Positions 17,721-28,700 of a stretch of DNA of 64,000 bases are shown here, piece after piece. The position numbers were made by a program, and so were the translations under genes. The stretch's first letter is position 1. Each line of letters begins with the position of its first letter. The DNA comes from Proteobacteria bacterium UBA6156 (GTDB lineage: Bacteria; Pseudomonadota; Alphaproteobacteria; UBA2136; UBA6156), in the NCBI GenBank assembly GCA_002422365.1, contig DIUO01000015.1, forward strand, positions 1-64,000. Direction: 5' to 3'. The notes beneath the pieces were generated by a model. The model was not told the DNA's origin, ran no database searches, and saw only the letters and a list, made by a program, of their open reading frames with translations.

Positions 17721-18341
17721 TTAGAGCGCAAAGCGCGGGCTGGATTTGTGCTCGCGGGAGGCGATGGTGCGTTGCTCGACCATTTCCCAGTTCACGTTCT
17801 GCATGAAGGCGTCGATGTACTTCGGGCGCTCGGTGGTGCCGTAGTCTATCAGGAAGGCGTGCTCCCAGACATCGCAGCTGAGCAGCACATGGAAGCCGGG
17901 CATGTGGCCGTCGTTATGCAGCTCGATAAAGTGGTTGTTGACGTCGCCGGTCAGAGGGTCGGCGTAGCAAATGGCATGGCCCACGCCGCGTGTGCTGGCG
18001 GTGGCGACGAAGTCGGCCTTCCAGGCCTCGAAGCTGCCGAACTTGGCGCTTACCAGCTTCTTGAATTCGGTGGCGACGCTGTCGGCAACACCCGCCTTCA
18101 GGTTGCCGAAGTAGTAGTCGTGCACCAGGATGCCGCACATTTCGAAGCCGAAGCGGCGTTTGCGGTCGAGGTAGAGCGGGGTAGTGCCTTCGCCTTTGGT
18201 GCGCATGTCGGCCAGTTGGGTCATCAGGTTATTGGTTTGAGTGACGTAGCCTTCGTAGAGTTTCCAGTGGGCGTCGATTTGGGCGTCGGAGATGCCGACG
18301 AGGCCGGTGGGCTTGAATTCGGTGCGGGCGGTGTAGGTCAT
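17721..18341 (-). CDS. sodB: Superoxide dismutase, Fe/Mn type (divergent)
   Basis: The enzyme dismutates superoxide to peroxide and oxygen. All four metal ligands are found: His25 (AHWKLYEGYV), His74 (LVHDYYFGNL), Asp157 and His161 (CDVWEHAFLIDYG). The 206-residue length is normal. It differs from the standard bacterial form: the usual N-terminal motif ending in EPHI and the YHxxKHHxxYV box are replaced, with one residue fewer between the first ligand and the gateway Tyr. Fe versus Mn cannot be settled here. It lies between the coiled-coil gene and secF. Confidence 0.85.
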   Translation of the reverse strand: MTYTARTEFKPTGLVGISDAQIDAHWKLYEGYVTQTNNLMTQLADMRTKGEGTTPLYLDRKRRFGFEMCGILVHDYYFGNLKAGVADSVATEFKKLVSAKFGSFEAWKADFVATASTRGVGHAICYADPLTGDVNNHFIELHNDGHMPGFHVLLSCDVWEHAFLIDYGTTERPKYIDAFMQNVNWEMVEQRTIASREHKSSPRFAL

Positions 18342-18377
18342 GGCGGGCTCTTTCTCTTGGGTTGGAATGGCGGCAGT

Positions 18378-19349
18378 TTAACGTTTTTTAGGGGGCTTTT
18401 GTTCGGTTTTTTCCGGCTTAGGGGGGGCAGCTTCGGCGGCGGCCATTTTTTTGTACCATTCCTCCAGCGCCAGTAGGGCGGAGCTGCTGACGAAAATGCT
18501 GGAGTAGGTGCCCAGTGCCACGCCGATGATGAGGATGCGGGCGAACTCGTGCACCGCCTCGCCGCCCCACAGGAACAGGCACCAGAGGACGAGGAAGACC
18601 GAGCCACCTGTCATGATGGTGCGGCCGAGGGTTTGGTTGACGGAGAGGTTGATGACCTCGGACAGCGGGCGGTTGGGATATTTGCGGCGGTTGTCGCGCA
18701 CGCGGTCAAAGATCACGATGGTTTCGTTCAGAGAATAGCCGATGAGGGTGAGGATGGCGGCCAGCACGGTGAGCGTGACCTCGGTTTTAAGAATGGCGGC
18801 GATGCCGATGGTGAGGATGACGTCGTGCGAGAGGGCGAGGATGGCGCCGAGGCCGTAGCGGAACTCGAACCGCGCCCAGACATAGATGAGGATGGCGAGG
18901 ATGCTGACGAGCATTGCCATGAGGCCTTTCATGCGCAGTTCTTCTCCGACCTGCGGGCCGACAAATTCGACACGGCGGAGTTCGGCCCCGCCTGCAGCTT
19001 GGCTGAGGCCTTGCATGATGCTGACTTCGGCGTCTCCGCTTTGGGTGGCGGGGTTGTTGCCCGGCAGGCGCACCAGGTAGGTATCGGCTGCGCCGTATTG
19101 CTGAATGATGGAACCGGGGAAACCGGCTTCTTCGGTTACGGTGCGGACTTCGGCAACGCTGAGCGGGCGGGCGAGTTGGGCTTCTACCATTTTGCCGCCG
19201 ACGAAGTCGATGCCGTAATTGAGCCCCTGCACACCCAGCAGAACGAAGGTGAGGAGCACCATGATGGCGCTGCTCCAGAGCCAGAAGCTGCGCAGGCGCA
19301 TGAAGTTGAAGTGGGGGACTTTATCGAACGGGCGGATGGGGAAACGCAT
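18378..19349 (-). CDS. secF: Protein translocase subunit SecF
   Basis: SecF pairs with SecD in the inner membrane, using the proton gradient to help complete Sec export. The family start FDFMRLRSFWLW-like text is present (VPHFNFMRLRSFWLW), followed by GLNYGIDFVGGKMVEAQ. The six-helix RND part contains the conserved LTLIGYSLNETIVIFDRVRDN and NQTLGRTIMTGG. The C-terminal tail is Lys/Pro-rich. Length 323 is normal. The spacer to secD carries a tract of 7-base units (see repeat at 19363). Confidence 0.95.
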   Translation of the reverse strand: MRFPIRPFDKVPHFNFMRLRSFWLWSSAIMVLLTFVLLGVQGLNYGIDFVGGKMVEAQLARPLSVAEVRTVTEEAGFPGSIIQQYGAADTYLVRLPGNNPATQSGDAEVSIMQGLSQAAGGAELRRVEFVGPQVGEELRMKGLMAMLVSILAILIYVWARFEFRYGLGAILALSHDVILTIGIAAILKTEVTLTVLAAILTLIGYSLNETIVIFDRVRDNRRKYPNRPLSEVINLSVNQTLGRTIMTGGSVFLVLWCLFLWGGEAVHEFARILIIGVALGTYSSIFVSSSALLALEEWYKKMAAAEAAPPKPEKTEQKPPKKR

Positions 19350-19362
19350 GGGGACCTGGTTT

Positions 19363-19400
19363 TTTCGTGTTTGGTGTTGAGTATTGAGTTAGGTGTTTGG
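19363..19400. repeat. Heptad-repeat tract upstream of secF
   Basis: Consecutive 7-base units TTTCGTG, TTTGGTG, TTGAGTA, TTGAGTT, AGGTGTT occur just upstream of the secF start, between secD and secF. The same unit pattern recurs at other sites in the window. Confidence 0.7.
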
Positions 19401-19414
19401 CGGTAGCCATAAGT

Positions 19415-21007
19415 TTACAAGGGGATGCGGCTGGGGCGGGTGCGGCGCAGCCAGGCGAGGATCATCCAGCGCGTAAGCGTGATGCTGGTGAACATGCTGG
19501 CCAGCAGCCCGATGATAAGGGCCACCGCAAAGCCTTTAACCGGGCCGGTGCCGAACAGGAACAGGGCCAAACCCGCCACCAGCGAGGTGACGTGACCATC
19601 GAGAATGGTACGGAAGGCACCGGTGAAGCCCGCCATAATGGCGGCCATGGGTTTTTGGCCGTGGTCGATTTCTTCGCGGATGCGCTCGAAAATCAGCACG
19701 TTGGCATCGACCGCCATACCCATGGTGAGGACGATGCCTGCCATGCCGGGGAGTGTGAGGGTGAACCCGAGGAGGCTCATGGTGGCCACGAGAAGGATGA
19801 GATTGACCACCACCGCGACGTTGGCAAACAAGCCGAACAGGCCATAGAACAAGCCCATAAACACCATCACCCCGGCCACACCTGTGGCCATGGCGATGGA
19901 GCCTGCGCGGATGCTGTCGGCCCCCAAAGAGGGGCCCACGGTGCGTTCTTCCACCACGTTCACGCGGGCTGGCAGTGCGCCTGCGTTGAGAATGGCCGCG
20001 AGGTCTTGTGCCTCGGCCGTTGTAAAGCTGCCGGAGATTTGGGCGCGGCCGCCGAGGATAGCCTCGCGGAACACGGGGGCGCTGTAGACTTTACCATCCA
20101 GCACAATGGCAAAGCGCTTGCCGACGTTTTGGGTGGAAAGCTGGGCGAAGAGGCGGGTGCCGACGCTGTCGAAGGCGATATCGACCGCCGGGGCACCGTT
20201 TTGGTCGAAGGCGGCGGCGGAAGACGTGAGCATCTCGCCAGTCAGGCTGGGGCGTTTTTGCACAATGAGGGGGGATTCGTACGCATTTGGCCCCTGCCCG
20301 CGGGTTTCAGTCAGCTTGAGTTTGCTGGCGGGGATGACGACGGAAGTGGGATCGGTGGTTTCATCGACCAAGTGGAAAGTGAGCCGGGCGGTTTTGCCGA
20401 TGGCGGCCTTGGCGCGGTTGACATCTTGCACACCCGGCAATTCGACAATCACCCGCGTGCTGCCCTGCTGCTGGATGAGCGGTTCGGCCACACCGAATTG
20501 GTCTACCCGGCTGCGCAGCACTTGCAGGGTTTGCTGGAGGGCGCGCTTGCGGAATTCGTTCAGGGTACTTTCGGCATAATACAGGCGGGTTTCGCCATCG
20601 GCTGCGGTTTCAACCATGATGCCGTCGCGGACGAGCTCGGTGCGGAGTTTTTCGGCGTCGGCGGGGGTGCGCAGGTTGAGCTCTACCGCCGCGTGGAGGG
20701 CACCTTCGGCGTCTTGCATTTGGGCCAGGCGCAGGTTGGTGTAGCCGATGTTATTTTCGCGGGCGAAGGCGCGGATGCGGTCTTCCAGCGTCTCGTTGGC
20801 GCGGGTGGCGACGTCGTTCATGTCCACTTCCATCACCAAGTGGGCGCCGCCTTGAAGGTCTAGGCCCAGGTTCATGGGTTCGCTGGGCATCCAGGCGGGC
20901 AGGCTGCTGCGCAGCTGGGGCGGCAAAACATTGGGCAAAGCCAGCAAAGTAGCAGCGGCTAACACCACCACCACCAGCAGGCGCACATAACCGGGGATTT
21001 GACCCAT
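19415..21007 (-). CDS. secD: Protein translocase subunit SecD
   Basis: SecD is the partner of SecF and YajC. The N-terminal membrane helix is followed by the family signature LGLDLQGGAHLVMEVD, a large periplasmic domain (P1) and the conserved RVDQFGVAEPLIQQQG and RVIVELPGVQDVNRAK. The membrane part contains MAGIVLTMGMAVDANVLIFERIREE. At 530 residues it has the normal alphaproteobacterial length. The ATG is preceded by AGGAGAACC. yajC lies 45 bases upstream and secF 65 bases downstream, the usual order. Confidence 0.97.
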   Translation of the reverse strand: MGQIPGYVRLLVVVVLAAATLLALPNVLPPQLRSSLPAWMPSEPMNLGLDLQGGAHLVMEVDMNDVATRANETLEDRIRAFARENNIGYTNLRLAQMQDAEGALHAAVELNLRTPADAEKLRTELVRDGIMVETAADGETRLYYAESTLNEFRKRALQQTLQVLRSRVDQFGVAEPLIQQQGSTRVIVELPGVQDVNRAKAAIGKTARLTFHLVDETTDPTSVVIPASKLKLTETRGQGPNAYESPLIVQKRPSLTGEMLTSSAAAFDQNGAPAVDIAFDSVGTRLFAQLSTQNVGKRFAIVLDGKVYSAPVFREAILGGRAQISGSFTTAEAQDLAAILNAGALPARVNVVEERTVGPSLGADSIRAGSIAMATGVAGVMVFMGLFYGLFGLFANVAVVVNLILLVATMSLLGFTLTLPGMAGIVLTMGMAVDANVLIFERIREEIDHGQKPMAAIMAGFTGAFRTILDGHVTSLVAGLALFLFGTGPVKGFAVALIIGLLASMFTSITLTRWMILAWLRRTRPSRIPL

Positions 21008-21052
21008 GCGGTTCTCCTGACTGTATTTAATAACGATTCGCGTTTGTGGCTT

Positions 21053-21421
21053 TTAGCGTTTTTTGGCAATGGCCGGTTTGGCGGCGGCTTCCCAGCCCTT
21101 TGCGGCGTCGCCGGTCAGCACGTTGCGCACGGCCTCGCGCGCCACAGCCAGCACCACACCTTCGGCAGCGCGCACATGCACCACGGCATCTTTTAAAGCG
21201 GCAATTTCGCCAATCAGGCCGCCGTCGGTGACGACGACATCGCCTTTTTTAAGTGCGGATATCATTGCCGCATGCTTTTTGGCGGTTTGCATTTGCGGGC
21301 GCAGCAGCAAAAAGTAAAAGACGGCAAACACAAGGATAAACGGCAAAGCGCTGCCGATAATGGCGGGCAGGCCGCCGGTGGCGGCGGTAGCGGCATCTTG
21401 TGCGTGGGCGAGTGTCAACAT
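21053..21421 (-). CDS. yajC: Preprotein translocase subunit YajC
   Basis: YajC is a single-span membrane accessory of SecDF. The protein has a short N-terminal leader, one helix (IIGSALPFILVFAVFYFLLLRPQ), the family motif RPQMQTAKKHAAMISALKKGD, and the cytosolic VVVTDGGLIGEIAALKD strand region. Length 122 is slightly above the typical 110. It is the promoter-proximal gene of the yajC-secD-secF operon. Confidence 0.94.
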   Translation of the reverse strand: MLTLAHAQDAATAATGGLPAIIGSALPFILVFAVFYFLLLRPQMQTAKKHAAMISALKKGDVVVTDGGLIGEIAALKDAVVHVRAAEGVVLAVAREAVRNVLTGDAAKGWEAAAKPAIAKKR

Positions 21422-21668
21422 GGTGGGTTCCCCTTTTGTGATGGGGGAATGTAGCGAAAATGAGAGGGAGCGTCTAGGGGAATGCCTGAAAGTAGGTCGG
21501 TTTTTCGGCTAAAAACGCCCTGAATTGTTGCGTTTCTCGGGCGCATTTACATGGATTTGCGACGACCAGCCCGCCTTGCGGCTCTGTCGCGCCTTCTTGA
21601 CGAAGGCGCGCAGGCCGTGACGGCGAGACGCCAAGATTCGTGACTAAAAATGGGATTTTTGGACGAAT

Positions 21669-21670
<2 letters not shown>
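21422..21670. other. Intergenic region with hairpins past icd
   Basis: No gene is seen between yajC and icd. Two stem-loops are visible: a 9-bp stem CGCGCCTTC / GAAGGCGCG at 21588-21610, and AGATTCGT / ACGAATCT at 21634-21670 enclosing an AAAAAT / ATTTTT inner stem. The second overlaps the icd stop and is a likely icd terminator or mRNA end-protecting structure. Confidence 0.5.
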
Positions 21671-22946
<1,276 letters not shown>

Positions 22947-22985
22947 ACTTTGTTCTCCCTTTTATGGGAGGGAGGATAGGCTTAT

Positions 22986-23017
22986 CAGTGAACAGTGAAC
23001 AGTAGACAGTGAACAGG
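22986..23017. repeat. Heptad-repeat tract upstream of icd
   Basis: Four consecutive 7-base units, CAGTGAA, CAGTGAA, CAGTAGA, CAGTGAA, lie in the icd 5' region. The unit sequence differs from most other tracts in the window but the 7-base period is the same. Confidence 0.7.
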
Positions 23018-23023
23018 GATGCC

Positions 23024-23464
23024 CTAGATGTGGGCGGGTTCTTCTTGTTGGTGGCCGTGGTGCAGGTGCAGCAGGTGTTCTTCTGTGGCGAACCAGGCGA
23101 GGTCGGCAACCAAAAGAGCCAGCGAGATATAGAAAATTTTGAGGCTGGTGCGTTTTTTGGGGGCGCAGTCTCCGTGGTGGCAGTGGCTTGCGGCGGTGTG
23201 GCAGTCTATCCGGTAGGCCACAAAGTTGAGGACGCCGCTGAGGACAACGCTGGTGATGGCGATGGCGAGGAGGAGGGTGTGGTAGTTATCGACAAAGCGG
23301 TACAACGGGTTGGTGGCCAGCACCCCGGCTAGCCCCACGGTGGTGCCCAGGCTGATGAGCGCCATGGCCACGGGTATGCCGCAGCACAGGATGTGCGGCA
23401 GAATGGAGAGCGCGGAGACGATGCCTGTGGTGCGGCGGATGTGCTGGGGTATAGGTTTGGTCAT
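23024..23464 (-). CDS. Small multi-pass membrane protein with Cys/His clusters
   Basis: The 146-residue protein has about four membrane helices. The first contains LPHILCCGIPVAMALI, with adjacent cysteines and a proline, which recalls small mercury or metal transport proteins such as MerC or MerT. A cytosolic or periplasmic loop is rich in Cys and His (DCHTAASHCHHGDCAPKK), and the C-terminus has LLHLHHGHQQ. Metal handling is an inference. I start at ATG 23464 because a good promoter places transcription at about that base. An in-frame GTG 57 bases upstream would lie upstream of it, over the promoter. Confidence 0.7.
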   Translation of the reverse strand: MTKPIPQHIRRTTGIVSALSILPHILCCGIPVAMALISLGTTVGLAGVLATNPLYRFVDNYHTLLLAIAITSVVLSGVLNFVAYRIDCHTAASHCHHGDCAPKKRTSLKIFYISLALLVADLAWFATEEHLLHLHHGHQQEEPAHI

Positions 23465-23470
23465 AAAAGT

Positions 23471-23499
23471 CAAATAGGCTCGGTGCGGGAGGGTGTCAA
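23471..23499 (-). promoter_or_regulatory. Promoter giving a probable leaderless mRNA
   Basis: TTGACA (23494-23499), a 17-base spacer and TATTTG (23471-23476) face the membrane protein gene. The predicted transcription start, 6-7 bases past the -10, coincides with its ATG, and no ribosome site is visible, so the mRNA would be leaderless. Confidence 0.55.
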
Positions 23500-23578
23500 G
23501 ATGGATGTTAATATCTAACACCCCTTTCCCTATGGGCTAAAACGGCCAAACCCCGCCGGAGCGGGGGTTGGCGGGCGG

Positions 23579-23764
23579 CTAGACCCGTTGGGTCTCGTCG
23601 CCTTTCGTTGCATAGCGGGTGACAGGTGCTTGACCTGCCAGAGTGGCGAGGTCGAAAAGGCTCATAAGAGCTTCCGGCACGAAACACGCTTCCTTGCGAG
23701 GTGTATCGCTTTCCGGTATGCCAATGGCTTTGCAGGCTTTGGCATTGGCGCAGTCTTTACACAT
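23579..23764 (-). CDS. Small Cys-containing protein, unknown
   Basis: A 61-residue protein with four cysteines, three of them clustered at the N-terminus (MCKDCANAKACKAIG), a spacing that could bind zinc or an iron-sulfur cluster. No signal peptide or membrane helix is visible. A GGGAGACG ribosome site precedes the ATG. It is the third gene of a run of very small minus-strand genes (24189 to 23579). No family is recognised. Confidence 0.55.
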   Translation of the reverse strand: MCKDCANAKACKAIGIPESDTPRKEACFVPEALMSLFDLATLAGQAPVTRYATKGDETQRV

Positions 23765-23779
23765 GTTCGTCTCCCGTTT

Positions 23780-23914
23780 CTAGAGAAGATTCAGCCAGCG
23801 GCGGTAGGCCTTTGGCGGGATGAAGGGCGACCAGTCGACCTCGCGGAGGTCGTCGGGCCGGATGCTGAGGAGCATGCGCAGGAAAGTGCGCGGAAGGGCG
23901 AGGAGGTGCGTCAT
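23780..23914 (-). CDS. 44-residue protein, translationally coupled
   Basis: This short frame starts with an ATG that overlaps the stop of the upstream Cys-rich gene as ATGA. The product is MTHLLALPRTFLRMLLSIRP followed by an acidic and aromatic half ending RRWLNLL. The leucine-rich start could be an amphipathic helix. The overlap and the position within the small-gene run are the only support. No family is recognised. Confidence 0.45.
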   Translation of the reverse strand: MTHLLALPRTFLRMLLSIRPDDLREVDWSPFIPPKAYRRWLNLL

Positions 23915-24189
23915 AGACGCACCTCGCTGCCTTCGCAGTGACCTCCGGCCAGAATGGCGGCGACCTCGTTCCTCACCAGCGGCTGGCAGCCGCGGCAGGG
24001 CGCGTGGCCGGTTTCGGCCTTGTGGTTCTGATAGAACGTACCGACGGCCAGAGCCTGGTCGGCGGCGGTGTTGGCGAGCGGTGGCTTGCCCTTGGCCAGT
24101 CGATTGCGGTTTGCGGCATCGACGGCGTTTTGGACATCGCAAGGCCCGTTCTTGCTGCACACACGTTTGGTGCAGGAACAAATTCTCAT
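23911..24189 (-). CDS. Small Cys-rich protein, unknown
   Basis: A 92-residue protein with seven cysteines. Four are in the first 17 residues (MRICSCTKRVCSKNGPC) and three in the C-terminal part (CRGCQPLVRN, GGHCEG). The CxC and CxxC spacing suggests a metal site such as a zinc ribbon, but I cannot assign a family. The ATG has a CGGAGAACC ribosome site. It heads a run of three small genes. An overlapping longer frame in another phase is rejected because it lacks such a ribosome site. Confidence 0.55.
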   Translation of the reverse strand: MRICSCTKRVCSKNGPCDVQNAVDAANRNRLAKGKPPLANTAADQALAVGTFYQNHKAETGHAPCRGCQPLVRNEVAAILAGGHCEGSEVRL

Positions 24190-24442
24190 GATGGTTCTCC
24201 GTCGAAGTATTCGGTAGGTGTAGATATACGCCGACTGATAGGCGCTTCAATGGCACAAATTTTAGGGGAATAAGGGCTTAATGGGTTTAGGGTAATTTCA
24301 AGTGATTGGAAAACATTGCATTTTGCATTTCGGTTTTTCGGAATTACGGCGAGTGGGACACAGGGGATGCTTTTTTGGGCAGGTTTGGAATGAACAAATA
24401 CTGATGCCGCCCGGAGGCGGCATGGAGAGATTCGTCATATCG

Positions 24443-24691
24443 TCAGGAGACATATGAATTGATGACGCCTGAAACGTCATTCGGTGTTAAGTGGCGAAAC
24501 TCGCAGTCCTTGGCAACCTTCTTCAACATAGCGCGGCGCTCACGTTTGGCGGCGCAGCGTTTTTGTGTGCCAGAAGGCAACGGGCCGCAGGCTTTTAAAT
24601 TATTGCGAAGCAGTGTTCGGAGTCGCCACAGTTCTTTCAGGGCTTCTGGGCTAGGGTTTGGCAGGCGATAAACAGGGCGCGCTTTGGCCAT
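24443..24691 (-). CDS. Small basic protein, unknown
   Basis: An 82-residue, strongly basic protein (many Arg and Lys, predicted pI above 10) with a helical central part (EALKELWRLRTLLRNNLKAC, KRERRAMLKKVAKDCEFRHL). It might bind nucleic acid. There are three cysteines and no membrane segment. It is monocistronic, between the small-gene run and the repeat-rich gap before tolB. No family is recognised. Confidence 0.5.
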   Translation of the reverse strand: MAKARPVYRLPNPSPEALKELWRLRTLLRNNLKACGPLPSGTQKRCAAKRERRAMLKKVAKDCEFRHLTPNDVSGVINSYVS

Positions 24692-24830
24692 AATTTACCT
24701 TTTTCAAACGTTACGGGTTGGGCCGCATTTAGCGGCAGCTCTGCGCAGGCTTCAATGGCAAAAAAAGTGGGGGAATTGCTCTCACTTTTTTGAGGTTACT
24801 AGTTAAAAATACATTTCTAGACATATCTGA

Positions 24831-24993
24831 TTTTAAGAAGCTGCCACCAGCGGGACTCCCGTTCCGGCCTCCGCCGGAATGGTGGGGGATGGATCCCGGA
24901 TAGGTAGCGGGTCCCGGTAAAAATGGGGCCCCTACCCCATTTTTACCACCCACTAACCTTCCGGGATGACACCGCCCCACGACTTGGTGGCTG
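24831..24993. repeat. Dispersed structured intergenic repeat, copy 1
   Basis: A structured repeat, here about 160 bp, downstream of tolB (minus), in the 347-base gap that holds no gene. Inside are a perfect hairpin GTAAAAATGGGG / CCCCATTTTTAC and an outer pair GCCACCA / TGGTGGC. Other copies lie at 37.1 and 59.9 kb in the same orientation. The ends are approximate. Confidence 0.8.
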
Positions 24994-25038
24994 ATTATCT
25001 ATATTTATGTAGCAATGCCAACCTTTTTAGAGCTACGC

Positions 25039-26364
25039 CTAGCGCATGAGGGGTGACCAGGCGGGGTCGGACGCGTTGGTGGGGGTGGGGAGTTCGCGCA
25101 GGTTATAGCCGGTGAGGTCGACCGTGAAGATACGGAATTTATCTGACCGGGTTTGCTGGCGGCTGAACACCAGCACGCGGCCATTGGGCGCCCAGGTGGG
25201 GTTATCGTCCATGTAGCTGTCGGTGAGGATGCGCTCTTCGTTCCCGTCGGGGTCTATCACCCCCACATTGAACTTGCCCTGGTATTGCTTGATGAAGGCG
25301 ATGAGGTCGCCGCGCGGGCTCCAGGCCGGGCTGTAGTAGCGGCCTTCTCCATAGGTGAGACGCTTCACGCCGGAGCCGTCGGTGTTCATGATATAGAGCG
25401 CGGAGGCGCCGCCACGGTCGGAACTGAAGACGATTTTGGTGTCATCCGGGCTGTAGCTGGGCGAGGTGTCGGTCTCCCGTTGGTAGGTAAGGCGCTTGAG
25501 GCTGCGGGTGGCCATGTCCATTTCGTAGATTTCGGCGTTGCCTTCGTGCCCGGCGGTGAGGGTCATGGCCAGCTTATTGCCTTTGGTGTTGAAGCGAGGC
25601 GTGCTGTTGAGGCCTTCGAAGTCTCCGATGATGGTTTGCTGGCCGCTGTTGATATCCCACAAGTAAAGGCGCGGCATGCCGCTGGCGTAGGACATGTAGA
25701 CCACCTTTTGCAGGTTGGGGTTGAAGCGGGGGGTGAGCACCAGCGAGGTGCCATCGGTAAGGCACTGATAGTTGGCGCCGTCTTGATCCATGATGCAGAG
25801 CTTTTTCAGCAGTTGGCCATCGAGGCCACGGGATTCTCCGATATGCACGATACGGGTGAAGAAGTAGCCGGGTTCTCCGGTGAGGGCTTTGTAAATATCG
25901 TCGGAAATACGGTGGGCGATGTATCGCCAGTTGGCGGAGCTGTCGGTAAGGGCGGTGCCGTAGAGCTGTTGCTCGGTTTGGGTGTCGAACAGGCGGATTT
26001 CGACACGGATTTTGCCATCGGCCTGGGGTTTGACTTCGGCGCTGACGACGGCATCGGCATTGATGCCGCGCCAGTCGGCAAACACAGGGCCGCCTGCGGC
26101 CATTTGGGCGGGAGTTTGGAGATAGGATTGGGTGTTAAGAACCTTAAACGGCGTGCTGTTTTCCAGATTGGAGCGCACGACGGCGGCGAGGTCGGTGCCG
26201 AAGCGGGCGGCTTCTGGCGTGGCGCCGAAGAAGTCGGGCACGGCAATGGGCAAGGGCGCGGTGCCGGGGGCAGAGAGGTCGATTCTCACCTTGGCATGGG
26301 CAGGCGACAAGGCGGCCAAAGCCATGATGAACATTAGAAACGCGGCGCGGACTATCGACGACAT
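25039..26364 (-). CDS. tolB: Tol-Pal system periplasmic protein TolB
   Basis: TolB is the periplasmic beta-propeller that cycles between Pal and the TolQRA motor during cell constriction. From ATG 26364 it has a signal peptide (MSSIVRAAFLMFIMALAALS, ending AHAK), an N-terminal anticodon-like domain, and propeller repeats of the type SPSYSPDDTKIVFSSDRGG, PAWSPRGDLIAFIKQ and PTWAPNGRVLVFSRQ. The length of 441 residues is typical. A GGGAGAAC ribosome site precedes the ATG. Unusually it is not adjacent to tolA; four protein genes and a tRNA lie in between, and no pal gene follows. Confidence 0.95.
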   Translation of the reverse strand: MSSIVRAAFLMFIMALAALSPAHAKVRIDLSAPGTAPLPIAVPDFFGATPEAARFGTDLAAVVRSNLENSTPFKVLNTQSYLQTPAQMAAGGPVFADWRGINADAVVSAEVKPQADGKIRVEIRLFDTQTEQQLYGTALTDSSANWRYIAHRISDDIYKALTGEPGYFFTRIVHIGESRGLDGQLLKKLCIMDQDGANYQCLTDGTSLVLTPRFNPNLQKVVYMSYASGMPRLYLWDINSGQQTIIGDFEGLNSTPRFNTKGNKLAMTLTAGHEGNAEIYEMDMATRSLKRLTYQRETDTSPSYSPDDTKIVFSSDRGGASALYIMNTDGSGVKRLTYGEGRYYSPAWSPRGDLIAFIKQYQGKFNVGVIDPDGNEERILTDSYMDDNPTWAPNGRVLVFSRQQTRSDKFRIFTVDLTGYNLRELPTPTNASDPAWSPLMR

Positions 26365-26456
26365 GGAGTTCTCCCTTGTTATGGCACGGGAGGGTAACAT
26401 GGGGTTTTGTGCCTTGGTAGGGTTTTGACGGGGCGAGGCGGAAAAAAGTCAGGAGG

Positions 26457-26510
26457 CGTTGGGCGTTGGTTTGGTGGGGGTAGGTTGGGGGTTTTGAGTT
26501 AGGGGGATGG
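26457..26510. repeat. G-rich heptad-repeat tract upstream of tolB
   Basis: Approximate 7-base units (GGCGTTG, GGCGTTG, GTTTGGT, then GGTTGGG, GGTTTTG, AGTTAGG) lie between gpmA and tolB. The period is looser than in the tract upstream of gpmA. Confidence 0.5.
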
Positions 26511-26597
26511 TGCGATTATTTTCCAGATCCCGGGTCTGGGCGTGGGCCCGCGATTTGTTACCAAATCGCACCCCGCCGTAGCCCGGGAAACGGTGGA

Positions 26598-27218
26598 TTA
26601 TTCCGGCTTGAGGATTTGTTTGCTGGTGATTTCAGCCTGGGCGTTGAGTTCGTAGATGTAGATTTCTCCGGTGGCGAGCTCGACTTGCGGTACCTGCTCT
26701 TTGCTCACCCCTTCTAGCGCCATGATGAGAGCGCGCAGGCTGTTACCGTGGGCGGCCACCAGTGTGGTTTGGTTTTTAAGCGTTTGCGGCAGAATGGTGT
26801 TGACGAAGTAGGGCAGCACGCGGGCGACGGTGTCGCGCAGGCTTTCTCCACCGGGGGGAGAAATATCGTAGGCGCGGCGCCAGGTGTGGACTTGGTCGTC
26901 TCCCCACTTTTGGCGGGCTTCGTCTTTGTTCAGCCCGGCGAGGTCTCCGTAGTGGCGCTCGTTCAGGGCTTCGCTGCGGGTCATCGGCAGGGTGGACTGG
27001 CCGAGTTCGGCAAGGATGATTTGACAGGTTTCGTTGGCGCGTTTGAGGTTGGAGCTGAAGGCTGCCGATGGTGCCAGGCCTGCGGCTTTAAGGCGCTGGC
27101 CTGCGGATTTGGCCTCGGCACGGCCTTGTTCGGTCAGGTCGACATCGACCCAGCCGGTGAAGCGGTTTTGCAGGTTCCATTCGCTTTGGCCATGGCGGGT
27201 GAGGATGAGGGTGGGCAT
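26598..27218 (-). CDS. gpmA: 2,3-bisphosphoglycerate-dependent phosphoglycerate mutase
   Basis: GpmA interconverts 3- and 2-phosphoglycerate in glycolysis. The active-site histidine motif [20 protein letters not shown] is at the N-terminus, with substrate contacts [20 protein letters not shown] and the second histidine in [13 protein letters not shown]. The 206-residue length corresponds to the shorter alphaproteobacterial form that lacks part of the C-terminal tail. It lies directly downstream of eno, the next enzyme in the pathway, which suggests coordinated expression. A heptad tract separates them. Confidence 0.95.
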   Translation of the reverse strand: MPTLILTRHGQSEWNLQNRFTGWVDVDLTEQGRAEAKSAGQRLKAAGLAPSAAFSSNLKRANETCQIILAELGQSTLPMTRSEALNERHYGDLAGLNKDEARQKWGDDQVHTWRRAYDISPPGGESLRDTVARVLPYFVNTILPQTLKNQTTLVAAHGNSLRALIMALEGVSKEQVPQVELATGEIYIYELNAQAEITSKQILKPE

Positions 27219-27221
27219 GGG

Positions 27222-27263
27222 TTTCGTATTTTCGTGTTTGGTGTTTAGTGTTTAGTGTTTGGG
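27222..27263. repeat. Heptad-repeat tract upstream of gpmA
   Basis: The clearest tract of its class: TTTCGTG, TTTGGTG, TTTAGTG, TTTAGTG, TTTGGGG in near-perfect 7-base register, filling the eno-gpmA gap right up to the gpmA start. Confidence 0.75.
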
Positions 27264-27266
27264 GGT

Positions 27267-28628
<1,362 letters not shown>

Positions 28629-28700
28629 TTACGGTTTAGGCAGCCATGATGCGCAACCCCGGCCCCCCTGCTATGCTGGGGCAACACAAGGAGACGACCT

